Assembly: GCF_000196655.1 (NCBI RefSeq) | Contig: NC_014253.1 | Coordinates: 620,001 to 684,000, forward strand | Direction: 5' to 3' | DNA length: 64,000 bases | Source of the DNA: Methanohalobium evestigatum Z-7303 | Lineage (GTDB): Archaea > Halobacteriota > Methanosarcinia > Methanosarcinales > Methanosarcinaceae | Shown: positions 53,430 through 62,709 of the stretch, piece by piece | Layout of the letters: each line of letters opens with the position of its first letter | How positions within the stretch are numbered: the stretch's first letter is position 1 | Program-made: the position numbers and the translations under genes | The notes under the pieces: model-generated | What the model was told of the DNA's origin: nothing | The model's database searches: none | What the model saw: the letters and a program-made list of their open reading frames with translations, nothing else

Positions 53430-54866
53430 TGAACTACCACTTGGCTAAAGACCAAGTGGCTTCAGAAGGAGTTTACTCCGAAGAACCTTATCCTTCTTGG
53501 ATGGTTCACACATCCACTATCGGTTATCTCTATGAGAGAATCACCGACTACTTTTCTTAATATGTTCAATGCTCCATTGACATCGGCGTTTAGTAATTTA
53601 CCAGTAGAAGACTGGAACAATCCTCTTTTTACTCTTTTACCCATGTATTTTTGGTGTTTTTCAATGGGTTCTAATGCAAGAGCATCGGTTTTACTGGTAT
53701 ATGCCTCATCAACTTCTATATGCTTGATACCGTAGTACTCACATTTAGACCGAAGTTTCTGTTTGAATTTGCCAAAGGGTATAGTTTGAAAGGTCTGGTT
53801 ATTCTTTTTACCCATATTGGAGTTCTGTTTTATGTCTTTCAGTTCTCCGATTATGATGTTGCCGATGTTATTATCTATACAATGTTTTATGATATAATTA
53901 ACACTCTGATTCATGAAATCGTTGAGTTTGTTCTTCCTTTTCTCGAACAACCAGTTCAGTTTTTGACCTGATTTTATACCCTGTTTATCATATACAGACT
54001 GCAACCCACTTTTGACTTTGTTCCACCAACGGTTATATGATTTCAAACCCCTGCCTTCTATGATGAAGGCAGTCCCATTGGTATCTACACTGGTTGCAAA
54101 ATTGTTTACTCCTAAATCAATAGATAGATGTTTATTGTAGTCTAAATCGACTTTTTCACCATTACCATTATCTCTGTAAACATACTCTATCTCAAACCAT
54201 TGTCCGTTGTACTTCGGGATTATCCGTATTTCTTTTATATGTTTACCGATTATGTTTTCAGGTAACTTGAAGTACAGGTATCTCACACCATAGTTTTTAT
54301 AGAAATTTTTACCCATAGATAACCTGATGTCGTTACCATCGATTTTGAACATATCTTTTGGGAATATACATACAAATTTAGAGTCTTTGGGTAGGTATTC
54401 AGGCATCTTTACAGGTCGGTTGTAGTTACCTCTTTTTCTCTCGCCCAGAACCCTGAAAAACGATTTCATGTTTCTGTCTACCACTTTCATGGTCTGCTGT
54501 GCGACCTGTGAAGGCAGCATTTTGTAATTCTCATTATCTTTTACCAAGTGGTAAGCGGATTCGTGATTAATGTACTTTCCATTTTCAAAATAGTATTGTC
54601 TTGTAGTGTACAGAGTAAAATTGTACAGGTTTTTAGACAATTTAGTAATCCTTTTCAGGACTTCATACTTCTGTTTATCCGCTTTAACATGGTTTTTCTG
54701 GGTGAGATACATTTTACTATATATTTTGTAAATATTTTATTTAAACGTTACGTTATGTATTAGACGGTATTTATCCCCGTGTTTCATTTTGAAGAAATGA
54801 AACTCGCATTAAATCTGCGGTTTGATGCGATGCTGAAGACATCGGGGTTTTCTACCTTCTGTTACT
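53430..54866 (-). mobile_element. IS200/IS605-group TnpB-only element 2
   Basis: The right end (53430-53462) is nearly the same as that of element 1: GTGAACTACC and the stem CCACTTGG/CCAAGTGG. The left end has ACGTTATGTATTAGACGG and GGGGTTTTCTACCTTCTG, again shared. The left terminus is interrupted by the IS6 element: the nine bases TCTGTTACT at 54858-54866 recur at 55630-55638, followed by ATAAA (TTTAT on minus), the same 5' flank as element 1. No tnpA. Confidence 0.8.
53462..54712 (-). CDS. tnpB: TnpB RNA-guided nuclease lacking zinc ribbon
   Basis: A 416-residue TnpB, only distantly like element 1. RuvC residues: Asp199 in LSIDLGVNNFATSVD, Glu290 in IIIGELKDIK, Asp377 in LNADVNGALNI. Between the last two the usual CxxC pairs are missing; instead there is AYTSKTDALALEPIEKHQKY and GKRVKRGLFQSS, the zinc-less form found in a known TnpB subgroup. 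All three catalytic residues are kept. The gene ends at the hairpin-rich right end where the omega RNA is expected; predicted guide TATCTGTCAAAGAATATG. Confidence 0.9.
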   Translation of the reverse strand: MYLTQKNHVKADKQKYEVLKRITKLSKNLYNFTLYTTRQYYFENGKYINHESAYHLVKDNENYKMLPSQVAQQTMKVVDRNMKSFFRVLGERKRGNYNRPVKMPEYLPKDSKFVCIFPKDMFKIDGNDIRLSMGKNFYKNYGVRYLYFKLPENIIGKHIKEIRIIPKYNGQWFEIEYVYRDNGNGEKVDLDYNKHLSIDLGVNNFATSVDTNGTAFIIEGRGLKSYNRWWNKVKSGLQSVYDKQGIKSGQKLNWLFEKRKNKLNDFMNQSVNYIIKHCIDNNIGNIIIGELKDIKQNSNMGKKNNQTFQTIPFGKFKQKLRSKCEYYGIKHIEVDEAYTSKTDALALEPIEKHQKYMGKRVKRGLFQSSTGKLLNADVNGALNILRKVVGDSLIEITDSGCVNHPRRIRFFGVNSF

Positions 54867-55629
54867 GGTACTGTTCAGTTAATGCATATTTCCCATTGAT
54901 AAGGCGTATATAGATTTAGGGATTGATGTTTTCTGATATAATTATGATACGCGATGTACATATCGATCCAATTATTGATATGCTGAACGAACCCTCTTTA
55001 TGTGGGAAGTATTTATCGAACACCTTGATTCTTCTTTTAAACTCTTTGTACCATCTTTCGATATAATTCCTGAAATCACCGGATATTACAACCCTCTTGA
55101 CACCGAGTCTTTCCAGAGCTTTGTACCATGGTCCACCATCCACAACTACCATCTGGGGCAGTTGTGCGTACATTTTTTTCAAATCCTTAAAGAAAGACTT
55201 TGTAGTCAGGTAGTTCCTTGTGGGATAGATTCTGGCATACACTATCTTTTTAGAATCGGGGTTTATAGCCGCATATAGGAACCAGTACTCACTGCCAAGC
55301 TGTACTTTAGTTTCATCCACTACAATGGTGTCTGGTAATTCACCATCATAAGGCTGTAGACACCATCCGAACTTCTGTACCCAGTAATGTACTCCTCTGT
55401 AGCTTATCGGTTCAGCCAGATACGATAGTAGTTCTGACGTTTTCCTCAAACTTAATCCCTGCTGGTACAGAAGTATGGATAATGCTATGGCTTTTACATC
55501 TCTTCTTTTCCTTTCCACAAAAGATTTAATATCTACCGGTATCAAATCTAATAATGTTTCTAAGTTCATTTTCATCCCCTCATAAATAAGGGGATGAATC
55601 CCCTATTTATTTCTTAACTGAACAGTGCC
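54867..55629 (-). mobile_element. IS6-family insertion sequence
   Basis: A 763-bp element with 16-base terminal inverted repeats: GGTACTGTTCAGTTAA (54867-54882) and, on the other strand, GGCACTGTTCAGTTAA (55629-55614), one mismatch. It is flanked by TCTGTTACT at 54858-54866 and 55630-55638, a target duplication (9 bases, or 8 plus one chance match). It carries one transposase gene on the minus strand. Confidence 0.92.
54880..55575 (-). pseudogene. IS6-family transposase, frameshifted
   Basis: A DDE transposase of about 232 residues if repaired. DDE residues: D in IVVDETKVQLG, D in QMVVVDGGPWYKALE, E in NYIERWYKEFKRRIKVFDKY. The N-terminal part has LSLRKTSELLSYLAEPISYR. The open frame drifts after FPHKEGS; a shift of one base there restores FVQHINNWIDMYIAYHNYIR and continues to a stop at about 54880 beside the terminal repeat, as expected for IS6. 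So one base was probably lost (near 54992-55000). Recent, since the ends and target duplication are near perfect. Confidence 0.85.
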
Positions 55630-55651
55630 TCTGTTACTATAAAAAAGGAGT

Positions 55652-57649
55652 TTATATTAAACCTCTGCGACGTTCGCTCCTGTATTCATTAACAAGGTTT
55701 ACAAACTCTTTTTCTTTTTCTTCCATGTATTTTTCTTTAGCAAATTCATTCCATCTGGAAATTGCGGATTCAAGTTCTTCTGGGTCAACTATTGCAAAAT
55801 CATCAGCTCTTTGGATGGATACTTCTTTTAAAATCGGGATGTTGTTTTCAAAAAATGCCTCAAATGCCGCATGAGACAGGTCATCAGATACTATAACCGC
55901 TTTAATACCGGCATTAATCAACATTGATGCTGTTGATGCTCCCCCACCACTTGCATCTTCCAGATAAACAATATCTCCCGGTTTAAGTCCATATAGTTGT
56001 TTTGTTTTTGATATATCATCTTTTGTAAATGAATTTACAATTTTAACAGGTATACCTTCCCCTTTAATCTCCATCTTGCGTATTTGTTTGAGTTTGTTAA
56101 TCTGTGATTTTAATTTTTTAAGGGATTTATTCTTATTTTTGAGTTCGGATTTAAGCTTTGATATTTTATTATCACGAATCTTTATCTCTTTTTCTTTCTT
56201 TATCTCTTTATTCCTTTCACTCATCAGATTATCAATTTTAAACTCAAGACTAGAGATCTTTTTATCCTTCTTCTTTTTATCCTTTTTTAGCTGGTCGATA
56301 TAGTCCTGCATATGTTTAATTTGTGATTTCTGGCGGTTGATAGTTTCAACCAGTTTCTGGTAATCATCAGGTTTTTCCTCCTCAACATACTGTTTTTTAA
56401 CCAGTTCCCTTTTAGATTCTTCCTCTTTTTTGGGTGTTTTAACCTTTTCGATAGCATCCTCTATCGTGTCACCGTGCATAACATATAATTTTACATGGTC
56501 TTTATCAACATCATACGGTGACCTTTTCTCGACTTTGGAAAACACATTTTTGTAATTCCTGTAACTATAAAGAGCTGCTGCAAGTGCATCACGTTCATGG
56601 TCATTGGAATACCCATAGGGTTTAGATAATGTGATTTTCTCTTCTGATGAGAGCCTTGTGTCAGGTCTACCTTCTATCGCCTTGAAACTGCGGCGTATTT
56701 TTTCTACAGAATTAGGAGTGGGTATTACATCTGTTGCTATGATGACAGGTTTACCATATTCTGATACCAGTTTTACAACCTCATCATGAGATATACCCCG
56801 AAAACTTTTCAGATATAAAAGTTCTGCATCCAGTGACAGAACCGCTATACCTACAGTTGTTCCCGGATCAATCCCAACGATGGTGTATTTCCTTTTCTGT
56901 TCATCATGCTTATCCAAGGGTATATACTTTATTTTATCCCGCTCAACACCTTTTACCTTCACCTGCACATCTCCCCCAACACCTGAACGCACAGGTACTT
57001 CATCACGTCTTGCATAAACTGTAAACTCACACCTTACATATCCACCATAACCTTTTGTTATTTTGGAATCATAGGTATACCCTTCTTCGTTGGAGAAATT
57101 TTTTAATGTGGTATCTATATCTCTGCATTTTTCTTTAACCGCACCGTGAACTTTTCTATGATAGCGATTTTGACTCCATCCACCCCTCCCAAGTGACCTT
57201 GCACGGCTTACTTTTATTTTAGTAATATTTTCAAAAAGGGATACTTCAGACCCCACACCCATTGCTGCAAGACGTGCACAGACCTCTGCTTCATCATTAG
57301 GGTTGAACTGATTAAGTTTTAGATTATTTTCGTTGGCAAGTCTGACAAGAGATTTAGGATGTATACCACCGGTAACCTGCACAAGCCTAACTTTTTTTGG
57401 CAGGCGTTCAAGGAATTGTATAAGATTTTTTTTATTTTCTGCAAGTTCAAAAACATTGTCAAGAGCTATGATATCAGGACGGTCTTTGTGAACCATCCTC
57501 AGGATTTTATGTCTATGAACCATCGTATAATGGGTGATTTCACCATCTTTTAGCACAGCAACAGAATATTTTGGTACTTCTTTCGATTTAGGAGAACCTT
57601 TCGCTATATCAATACCGTATATTGTTACTGCATCAATATTATTTTCCAT
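55652..57649 (-). CDS. DUF460 protein (COG2433)
   Basis: A 665-residue archaeal DUF460 protein. The N terminus has AVTIYGIDIAKGSPKSKEVP, the middle YTIVGIDPGTTVGIAVLSLD with DHERDALAAALYSYRNYKNV, both RNase H/RuvC-like folds; residues about 420-545 are a long coiled coil (NRQKSQIKHMQDYIDQLKKD and onward); the C terminus (about 545-665) has PGDIVYLEDASGGGASTASM. Widely conserved in Euryarchaeota and unassigned; a nuclease role in RNA or DNA processing is suggested by the fold. It ends just at the IS6 element, intact. Confidence 0.88.
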   Translation of the reverse strand: MENNIDAVTIYGIDIAKGSPKSKEVPKYSVAVLKDGEITHYTMVHRHKILRMVHKDRPDIIALDNVFELAENKKNLIQFLERLPKKVRLVQVTGGIHPKSLVRLANENNLKLNQFNPNDEAEVCARLAAMGVGSEVSLFENITKIKVSRARSLGRGGWSQNRYHRKVHGAVKEKCRDIDTTLKNFSNEEGYTYDSKITKGYGGYVRCEFTVYARRDEVPVRSGVGGDVQVKVKGVERDKIKYIPLDKHDEQKRKYTIVGIDPGTTVGIAVLSLDAELLYLKSFRGISHDEVVKLVSEYGKPVIIATDVIPTPNSVEKIRRSFKAIEGRPDTRLSSEEKITLSKPYGYSNDHERDALAAALYSYRNYKNVFSKVEKRSPYDVDKDHVKLYVMHGDTIEDAIEKVKTPKKEEESKRELVKKQYVEEEKPDDYQKLVETINRQKSQIKHMQDYIDQLKKDKKKKDKKISSLEFKIDNLMSERNKEIKKEKEIKIRDNKISKLKSELKNKNKSLKKLKSQINKLKQIRKMEIKGEGIPVKIVNSFTKDDISKTKQLYGLKPGDIVYLEDASGGGASTASMLINAGIKAVIVSDDLSHAAFEAFFENNIPILKEVSIQRADDFAIVDPEELESAISRWNEFAKEKYMEEKEKEFVNLVNEYRSERRRGLI

Positions 57650-57694
57650 AATAACTATTTTTTTATTTTTCTGTGATGTATAAATTTATATCAA

Positions 57695-58582
57695 TTACCC
57701 ATTTTTGATATATTCTATAATATTATATAGGTCTCTATTAACCTTATATTTTCGGTTGAAATAAGTCAACACATTGGAGACATCCCTTTTTAAAAGTTCA
57801 GCAGCATGAGGGTGTTCTGGAGTTATATATTGAGGCCAGTCGATTATCTCTACTCCTTCTGGATGAACAAATATATTGTACTCACTCAAATCTGCATGTA
57901 TAATTCCCAATGAATAGGAATTTTTTATCTGCTGTATTATTTCATTAAAAAACCAGTCAGGTTCAAGAAGTTTGGTCTTTGTAAGTTCACTGCCTTTTGC
58001 AAAATGCATTACAACAGCATTTCTATTCTGGTCGACCGGTTCAGGTACTGATACATCAGGATACAGGTTTGTTAACACTTCATATTCCCGTCTTGCAGAA
58101 AGACGAGACGCATAAACCCATGAATAATGTTCTCTGTCAACCAGATGGTCACGTATCCTTTTAACACTTTTGAAACTACTTATTCCTTCCCTATGGAATT
58201 TGATAACCACACTGATCGGTTCTTCTATCGCAAGTTCAGGTTCTTTTATCCCTTCATGAACAACCGATTCTTTACCATATCCAATTTCATCCCCTATTGC
58301 ACTTATAGAACCTCTTTTAACCAGAGCATTGAGTGCAAGTGTATCATAACCGTTAAAATATATGTGATATCCTTCATAGGGAGTCCTTGTACCTATCACA
58401 ACATCCTCTTTAACAAGATTATCCAGCCTGTAAAAAAGTTCATCGGATGGAATTTTTGTGTACTTGACAATTTCTTCTAAGGGCACCCATTTATAGTGTT
58501 TCATCCCTACTTCAATACCTGTCAGTATTCGTATGTCTTTGTTATCCAGGTTTTTGAAAAATTTCATTACATCATATATCAT
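57695..58582 (-). CDS. rio2: RIO2 atypical protein kinase
   Basis: A 295-residue RIO2. N-terminal winged helix (about 1-90, MKHYKWVPLEEIVKYTKIPS) then the RIO kinase: GDEIGYGKESVVHEGI (nucleotide loop), SVVIKFHREG (catalytic Lys), HADLSEYNIFVHPEGV (catalytic loop, HxDxxxxN) and IIDWPQYITPEHPHA (metal-binding Asp). RIO2 acts in late 40S-type ribosome maturation in archaea and eukaryotes. Start at ATG 58582; ATG 58567 and an upstream TTG are alternatives. Confidence 0.92.
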   Translation of the reverse strand: MIYDVMKFFKNLDNKDIRILTGIEVGMKHYKWVPLEEIVKYTKIPSDELFYRLDNLVKEDVVIGTRTPYEGYHIYFNGYDTLALNALVKRGSISAIGDEIGYGKESVVHEGIKEPELAIEEPISVVIKFHREGISSFKSVKRIRDHLVDREHYSWVYASRLSARREYEVLTNLYPDVSVPEPVDQNRNAVVMHFAKGSELTKTKLLEPDWFFNEIIQQIKNSYSLGIIHADLSEYNIFVHPEGVEIIDWPQYITPEHPHAAELLKRDVSNVLTYFNRKYKVNRDLYNIIEYIKNG

Positions 58583-58715
58583 CAAATTCAAGTGGTATTC
58601 ATCATTAAAGATACTTTTCGGTGATGGTAACCCGATTCAATATTCTGATAGGATTATTTTAAATAATATGATGGACAATCTTTTTTGTAATATGGGGGTT
58701 AAGTGGTGATAATAT

Positions 58716-58901
58716 ATGGTTGATATATTTGCTACTATCTGGAGTATAATAGTTTTAGCATCAATTGTCTGGGTGATATATGACGTTTTAACCCAAAACA
58801 AGTCATTGAGCAGTATTATGAAAGTTTTCTGGATTATAATAGTTCTGGTACTGGGAATAATAGGCGCTATCCTGTATTATTTCTTGGGGAAAAAGAAGTG
58901 A
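58716..58901 (+). CDS. Small PLDc_N-like membrane protein (61 aa)
   Basis: A 61-residue protein with two TM helices (IFATIWSIIVLASIVWVIYD and SSIMKVFWIIIVLVLGIIGA then YYFLGKKK), resembling the phospholipase D nuclease N-terminal (PLDc_N) small-protein family. The C-terminal stop TGA is formed by the first bases of the right end of the dead TnpB element (GTGAACTACC). Confidence 0.65.
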   Translation: MVDIFATIWSIIVLASIVWVIYDVLTQNKSLSSIMKVFWIIIVLVLGIIGAILYYFLGKKK

Positions 58902-60190
58902 ACTACCGCTGAGTTAAAGACTCAGAGGCTTCAGAAGAAGTTTGCTTTACCGACATGTGTTGCCGAAAAACCTTATTCTTCCTGGGGAGTTCACGTTCCC
59001 ACTATCGATTATCCCTGAGAGGGAATCACCGGTTACCTTTCTCAAGATGTTCAATGCACCGTTGATATCGGCATTAATCAGTCTACATGTTGACGACTGG
59101 AAGATTCCTCGTTTCAATCTCTTACCAAGATATTTTTTATGTTTTCTGATAGGTTCAAGTGCCAGTGCATCAACCTTGCTGGTATAAGCCTCATCTACTT
59201 CGTGATACTTAATACCATGGTATTCACATTTTGAAGCTAATTTCTGTTTAAATCTAGCAAACGATATCGTCTGGAAGTTCTGGGTGTTTTCTTTGCCGAT
59301 ATTCTGCTCCTGTTTTATCTCTTTCATCTCTCCAATCACAATATTACCAATCCGATTTTCCAGACAGTGTTTAACAATGTGATTAACACACTGGTTCATG
59401 AAATCATTTATCTTCCAGAATCTTTTCCTTGAGAACTGGTTCATCTTCAAGCCATCATCAACATTCTGTTTATCGTAGACTGACTGCAACCTGCTCTTCT
59501 CCTTATTCCATCAGCGGTTGTAAGATTTGATACCCCTACTGTCCAGTATGAAGGCAGTCCCACTGGTCGTTACGCAGGTTGCAAAATTGTCTACTCCAAG
59601 GTCTATCGATAGATGGCTATTGTAATCCAGTTCAGCAATCTCTCCGTCTTCATGATAGACAAATTCTATCTCGAACATCTCCCCTTGTATTACGGTACAA
59701 TCCTGACCTGATTGATGTATTGACCTATTATGTTGTTAGGTATCTTGAAATACAGGTACTTGGTTCCATAAGTTCTGTAATAATCTAAACCCAAAGATAA
59801 TCTGATTTTATCGTCGATAACCTTCAGTTGATCTTTCTTGAATGTACAGATGAAGTTGCCGTCTTTATCCAGATATTTTGGTAGGGAAACCGGCTTTTCA
59901 TAATCTCTTTTCTTCTTTTTATCCAGAAGTTTGAAGAACGATTTCATACTCCTATCTACAGTTTCTATAGTATTCTGAGCAGCCTGTGAAGGCAGAAGCT
60001 TGTAGTTATCGTTCTCTTTAACCATGTGATAAGCTGATTCGCGCTTCAGATATTTTCCATTAGCAAAGAAATACTGCCTAATAGTGTACAATGTATAATT
60101 GTACAGGTTCTTGGACAGTCTGGTCAATCTCTTCAAGGTCTCATAAGTTTGCTTATCTGCACGGAGATGGTTCTTCTGGGTCAGATACAT
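58899..60190 (-). pseudogene. Dead TnpB of element 2 type
   Basis: The C-terminal half (58947-59489) and N-terminal half (59690-60190) match the zinc-less TnpB at 53462-54712 closely (MYLTQKNHLRADKQTYETLK; DEAYTSKVDALALEPIRKHK). Between them the frame is broken by shifts and stops. The right end (58900-58938, GTGAACTACCGCTGAG) is a mutated copy of the element 1 and 2 ends; the left end cannot be found upstream of 60190. An old, inactive copy. Confidence 0.85.
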
Positions 60191-60303
60191 GTATTATTAT
60201 ACAATCGTTTATCAAAATATTTAAAAATTTGCTACTGTTTATTTATGCATACCTTAATGCTGAATAAATCATGTTTTATATATATTTATAAAGTTTATTC
60301 AGA

Positions 60304-60699
60304 TTATTCATCAAGTCGGTTTTTTGCCTCTTCAACTTCATCAATAATACCTGGATATGTACTGAAAAGGGACAATATATCAAGCGCTGCAACAAGGTCA
60401 ACAATACCAAGTGCAGCCACAAGATTTCCGTCACTTGAATGCAGTGGTGTTACTACAACTGGTCTGCCTTTATACACACCTTCCTGAGGGACGTCCCTTA
60501 TTGTTTTATCTGTTTTAATTACCTGTTCCAGTATAGGACCTGTATAATCTCTATCTACTACTTCCCCTCTTTCCATGCGTATTCCGTTTTTGTTTTTACT
60601 GCGGATGGTTATAGGAATTCCTATCAACGTATGCATAGCTACAGCCAGTGATTCAAGGTCGTCTGGACTGGAATTTTCAGTGATTTTTATGTCACCCAT
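60304..60699 (-). CDS. DUF2111 protein
   Basis: A 131-residue protein of DUF2111, found in methanogens. Visible: SLAVAMHTLIGIPITIRSKN, GPILEQVIKTDKTIRDVPQE, then GRPVVVTPLHSSDGNLVAAL, a PAS/GAF-like fold of small ligand-sensing domains. Function unknown. It follows thioredoxin reductase on the same strand by about 60 bases, so it may be redox linked. Confidence 0.8.
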   Translation of the reverse strand: MGDIKITENSSPDDLESLAVAMHTLIGIPITIRSKNKNGIRMERGEVVDRDYTGPILEQVIKTDKTIRDVPQEGVYKGRPVVVTPLHSSDGNLVAALGIVDLVAALDILSLFSTYPGIIDEVEEAKNRLDE

Positions 60700-60758
60700 T
60701 TTACCTACCTTATATAAATAAATGATTTAAAACAATAATAGATTTTCGCTTAAAATCA

Positions 60759-61667
60759 TCATCCTTTGTTCCTGATGTATTCATAAGCTTTTGCAGCTGC
60801 GATCGCACCATCACTTGCAGCAGTAATAACCTGCCATAAAGGACTTTTTCGACAGTCTCCCGCAGCATAAATACCCTCAACAGAGGTTTCCATGAATTCA
60901 TTGGTAATGATAAATCCAGATTCATCTTTTTCTACATCTATAAGATCTGTGTTGGGGTCAATTCCCACGTATATAAAAACACCATCGATTGATATTTCAC
61001 TTAATTCATTAGTGTTTAAATCTCTAAGCAATGCTGATTCAACAAAATTGTTGCCTTTTACTTCCTCAAGAACTGTGTCCCATAAAAACTCTATATTGTC
61101 TCTTGAACGTGCCCTGTCTTCCAGAACCTTTGAGGCTCTTAATTCATCTCTTCTGTGTACCTGATAAACCTTGTTTGCTACATTGGATAAAATCAACGCA
61201 TCCGATATCGCAGTATTACCCCCGCCTACAACAATCACATCACGTTCCTTATAAAACGGGGCATCGCATGTTGCACAGTAGGATACTCCTCTGCCATAAT
61301 AAGTGTCTTCTCCGGGTATTCCCAGTTTGCGGGGTTTTGCTCCTGTTGCAATAATTACTGCTTTTGCCTCAATATCTACATTTTCATCAGTGGATAATAC
61401 TATTTTATCGTCTTCGGGTCTAACACCGGTAACACCCTTATTTTCAATCGGAACACCTATGCTTTCAGCATGTGCTTTAAAGGTGTTCATCAATTCCATT
61501 CCGTTAATAGATGAAAATCCCGGATAATTTTCTACCTCCTGTGAGGATGATATCTGCCCTCCAATTGCCGTTCTTTCCAGCAAATAAGTATCAAGACCGT
61601 ATCTGACAGCATAAATTCCGGCTGCAATCCCTGCAGGACCCCCTCCGATAATAATCAAATCATTCAT
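60759..61667 (-). CDS. trxB: Thioredoxin reductase
   Basis: A 302-residue low-molecular-weight thioredoxin reductase from ATG 61667 (GAGGTG upstream). FAD-binding IIIGGGPAGIAAGIYAVRYG, redox centre SYCATCDAPFYKERD (CxxC), NAD(P)-binding VVGGGNTAISDALILS and the C-terminal GIYAAGDCRKSPLWQVITAA. It passes electrons, from NADPH or F420H2 depending on the lineage, to the adjacent small thioredoxin gene, whose stop is about ten bases from its start. Confidence 0.95.
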   Translation of the reverse strand: MNDLIIIGGGPAGIAAGIYAVRYGLDTYLLERTAIGGQISSSQEVENYPGFSSINGMELMNTFKAHAESIGVPIENKGVTGVRPEDDKIVLSTDENVDIEAKAVIIATGAKPRKLGIPGEDTYYGRGVSYCATCDAPFYKERDVIVVGGGNTAISDALILSNVANKVYQVHRRDELRASKVLEDRARSRDNIEFLWDTVLEEVKGNNFVESALLRDLNTNELSEISIDGVFIYVGIDPNTDLIDVEKDESGFIITNEFMETSVEGIYAAGDCRKSPLWQVITAASDGAIAAAKAYEYIRNKG

Positions 61668-61678
61668 AAAACAACACC

Positions 61679-61921
61679 TCAAGTAATCGCTTTAATTGCT
61701 TTATCTTTATCAGGCACTCCAATAAAAGCAACTTCACCATCTACAATTGTTGCAGGAACCCCGCGTATTCCATGCTCGGATATTACATCCTGTCCCTCTT
61801 CAGAATCCACATCAAGTTCTTTATATTCAAAATCATATTTCGAGTGCAGGTCTTCCCAGAGTTTAATTGCTGAAGGACAGACGTGACACCATTTCGCATA
61901 AAGCAATGTTACTTTAACCAC
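61679..61921 (-). CDS. Small thioredoxin/glutaredoxin-like protein
   Basis: An 80-residue thioredoxin-fold protein starting at GTG 61921 with AAGGAG six bases before; a GTG nine bases earlier is possible. Active site CHVC (YAKWCHVCPSAIKLW) and the cis-Pro motif GVPATIV are present. It is shorter than classic thioredoxin, like the archaeal Mj0307-type proteins, and is the obvious substrate of the thioredoxin reductase in the same operon. Confidence 0.88.
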   Translation of the reverse strand: MVKVTLLYAKWCHVCPSAIKLWEDLHSKYDFEYKELDVDSEEGQDVISEHGIRGVPATIVDGEVAFIGVPDKDKAIKAIT

Positions 61922-61991
61922 ACAAATCACTCCTTAAGAATCCAAAAATATTATCTGATTAAGGCTATATCAAATTAATTGTTTTTTGCTT

Positions 61992-62699
61992 TTAAGTATT
62001 ATCTGCTTTCTTTATGTCAGAAAGAAGATGATTCATTCTTGCAAGATTATTTTTATCCAGTAAACTGCCATATTCATCAAGCAGTTTTTTTAATTCGTCC
62101 AGACTATCACTATTTACCGGCTTACCTCTGGACAACCTGAATTGAAGATCTTCATATAGCTTAATCAGTTCTGGAAATACTATCCTTGGATACGTTTTTG
62201 CCACTTCCCCAAATAAATTCACAGCTTTAGGAGAAGGTAGAACGAGATATTTATCAAAATCTTTTTCAAAACCGGAAAGATGGTTTGCTCTTATAAACCC
62301 AAGTTTTTTGAAAAAATTCTGTGCTCTTTCGTTATCAGGTTTAGTTACTATACATGAACCCAGAAGATATTGCAATGCAGCTGACAGAAGCGTTTTTCCA
62401 ATGCCTTTCTGCCTATATGATGAATTGATTTCAATACTTCTTAATAAACAACACTGATTAGTATATTCAAATCTTGTAAAGCCAACCAAAACATTTGGAA
62501 TTGAAAACGCTACCACAATAATATGGCCTGAATCAATCGATGATTTCAAGAAGAAACGGTAGGGTGTAGCAAATCTGTTGCGAAAATAATTAAATCCATT
62601 GACATCCACATTTATTTTAAGTTTATCAATACTATTACTGGATTCGGGAACTGCATATACTACATTACCCGTCCTGTATAAAATTTTGAAACCGTCCAT
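61992..62699 (-). CDS. GNAT-family N-acetyltransferase
   Basis: A 235-residue protein with a GNAT fold at about 55-140: the acetyl-CoA motif is NSSYRQKGIGKTLLSAALQY, followed by CIVTKPDNERAQNFFKKLGF. The C-terminal 80 residues are helical (LIKLYEDLQFRLSRGKPVNS). The substrate is unknown. It lies just after the coiled-coil gene on the same strand. Confidence 0.8.
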   Translation of the reverse strand: MDGFKILYRTGNVVYAVPESSNSIDKLKINVDVNGFNYFRNRFATPYRFFLKSSIDSGHIIVVAFSIPNVLVGFTRFEYTNQCCLLRSIEINSSYRQKGIGKTLLSAALQYLLGSCIVTKPDNERAQNFFKKLGFIRANHLSGFEKDFDKYLVLPSPKAVNLFGEVAKTYPRIVFPELIKLYEDLQFRLSRGKPVNSDSLDELKKLLDEYGSLLDKNNLARMNHLLSDIKKADNT

Positions 62700-62709
62700 A
62701 AAAGATACG

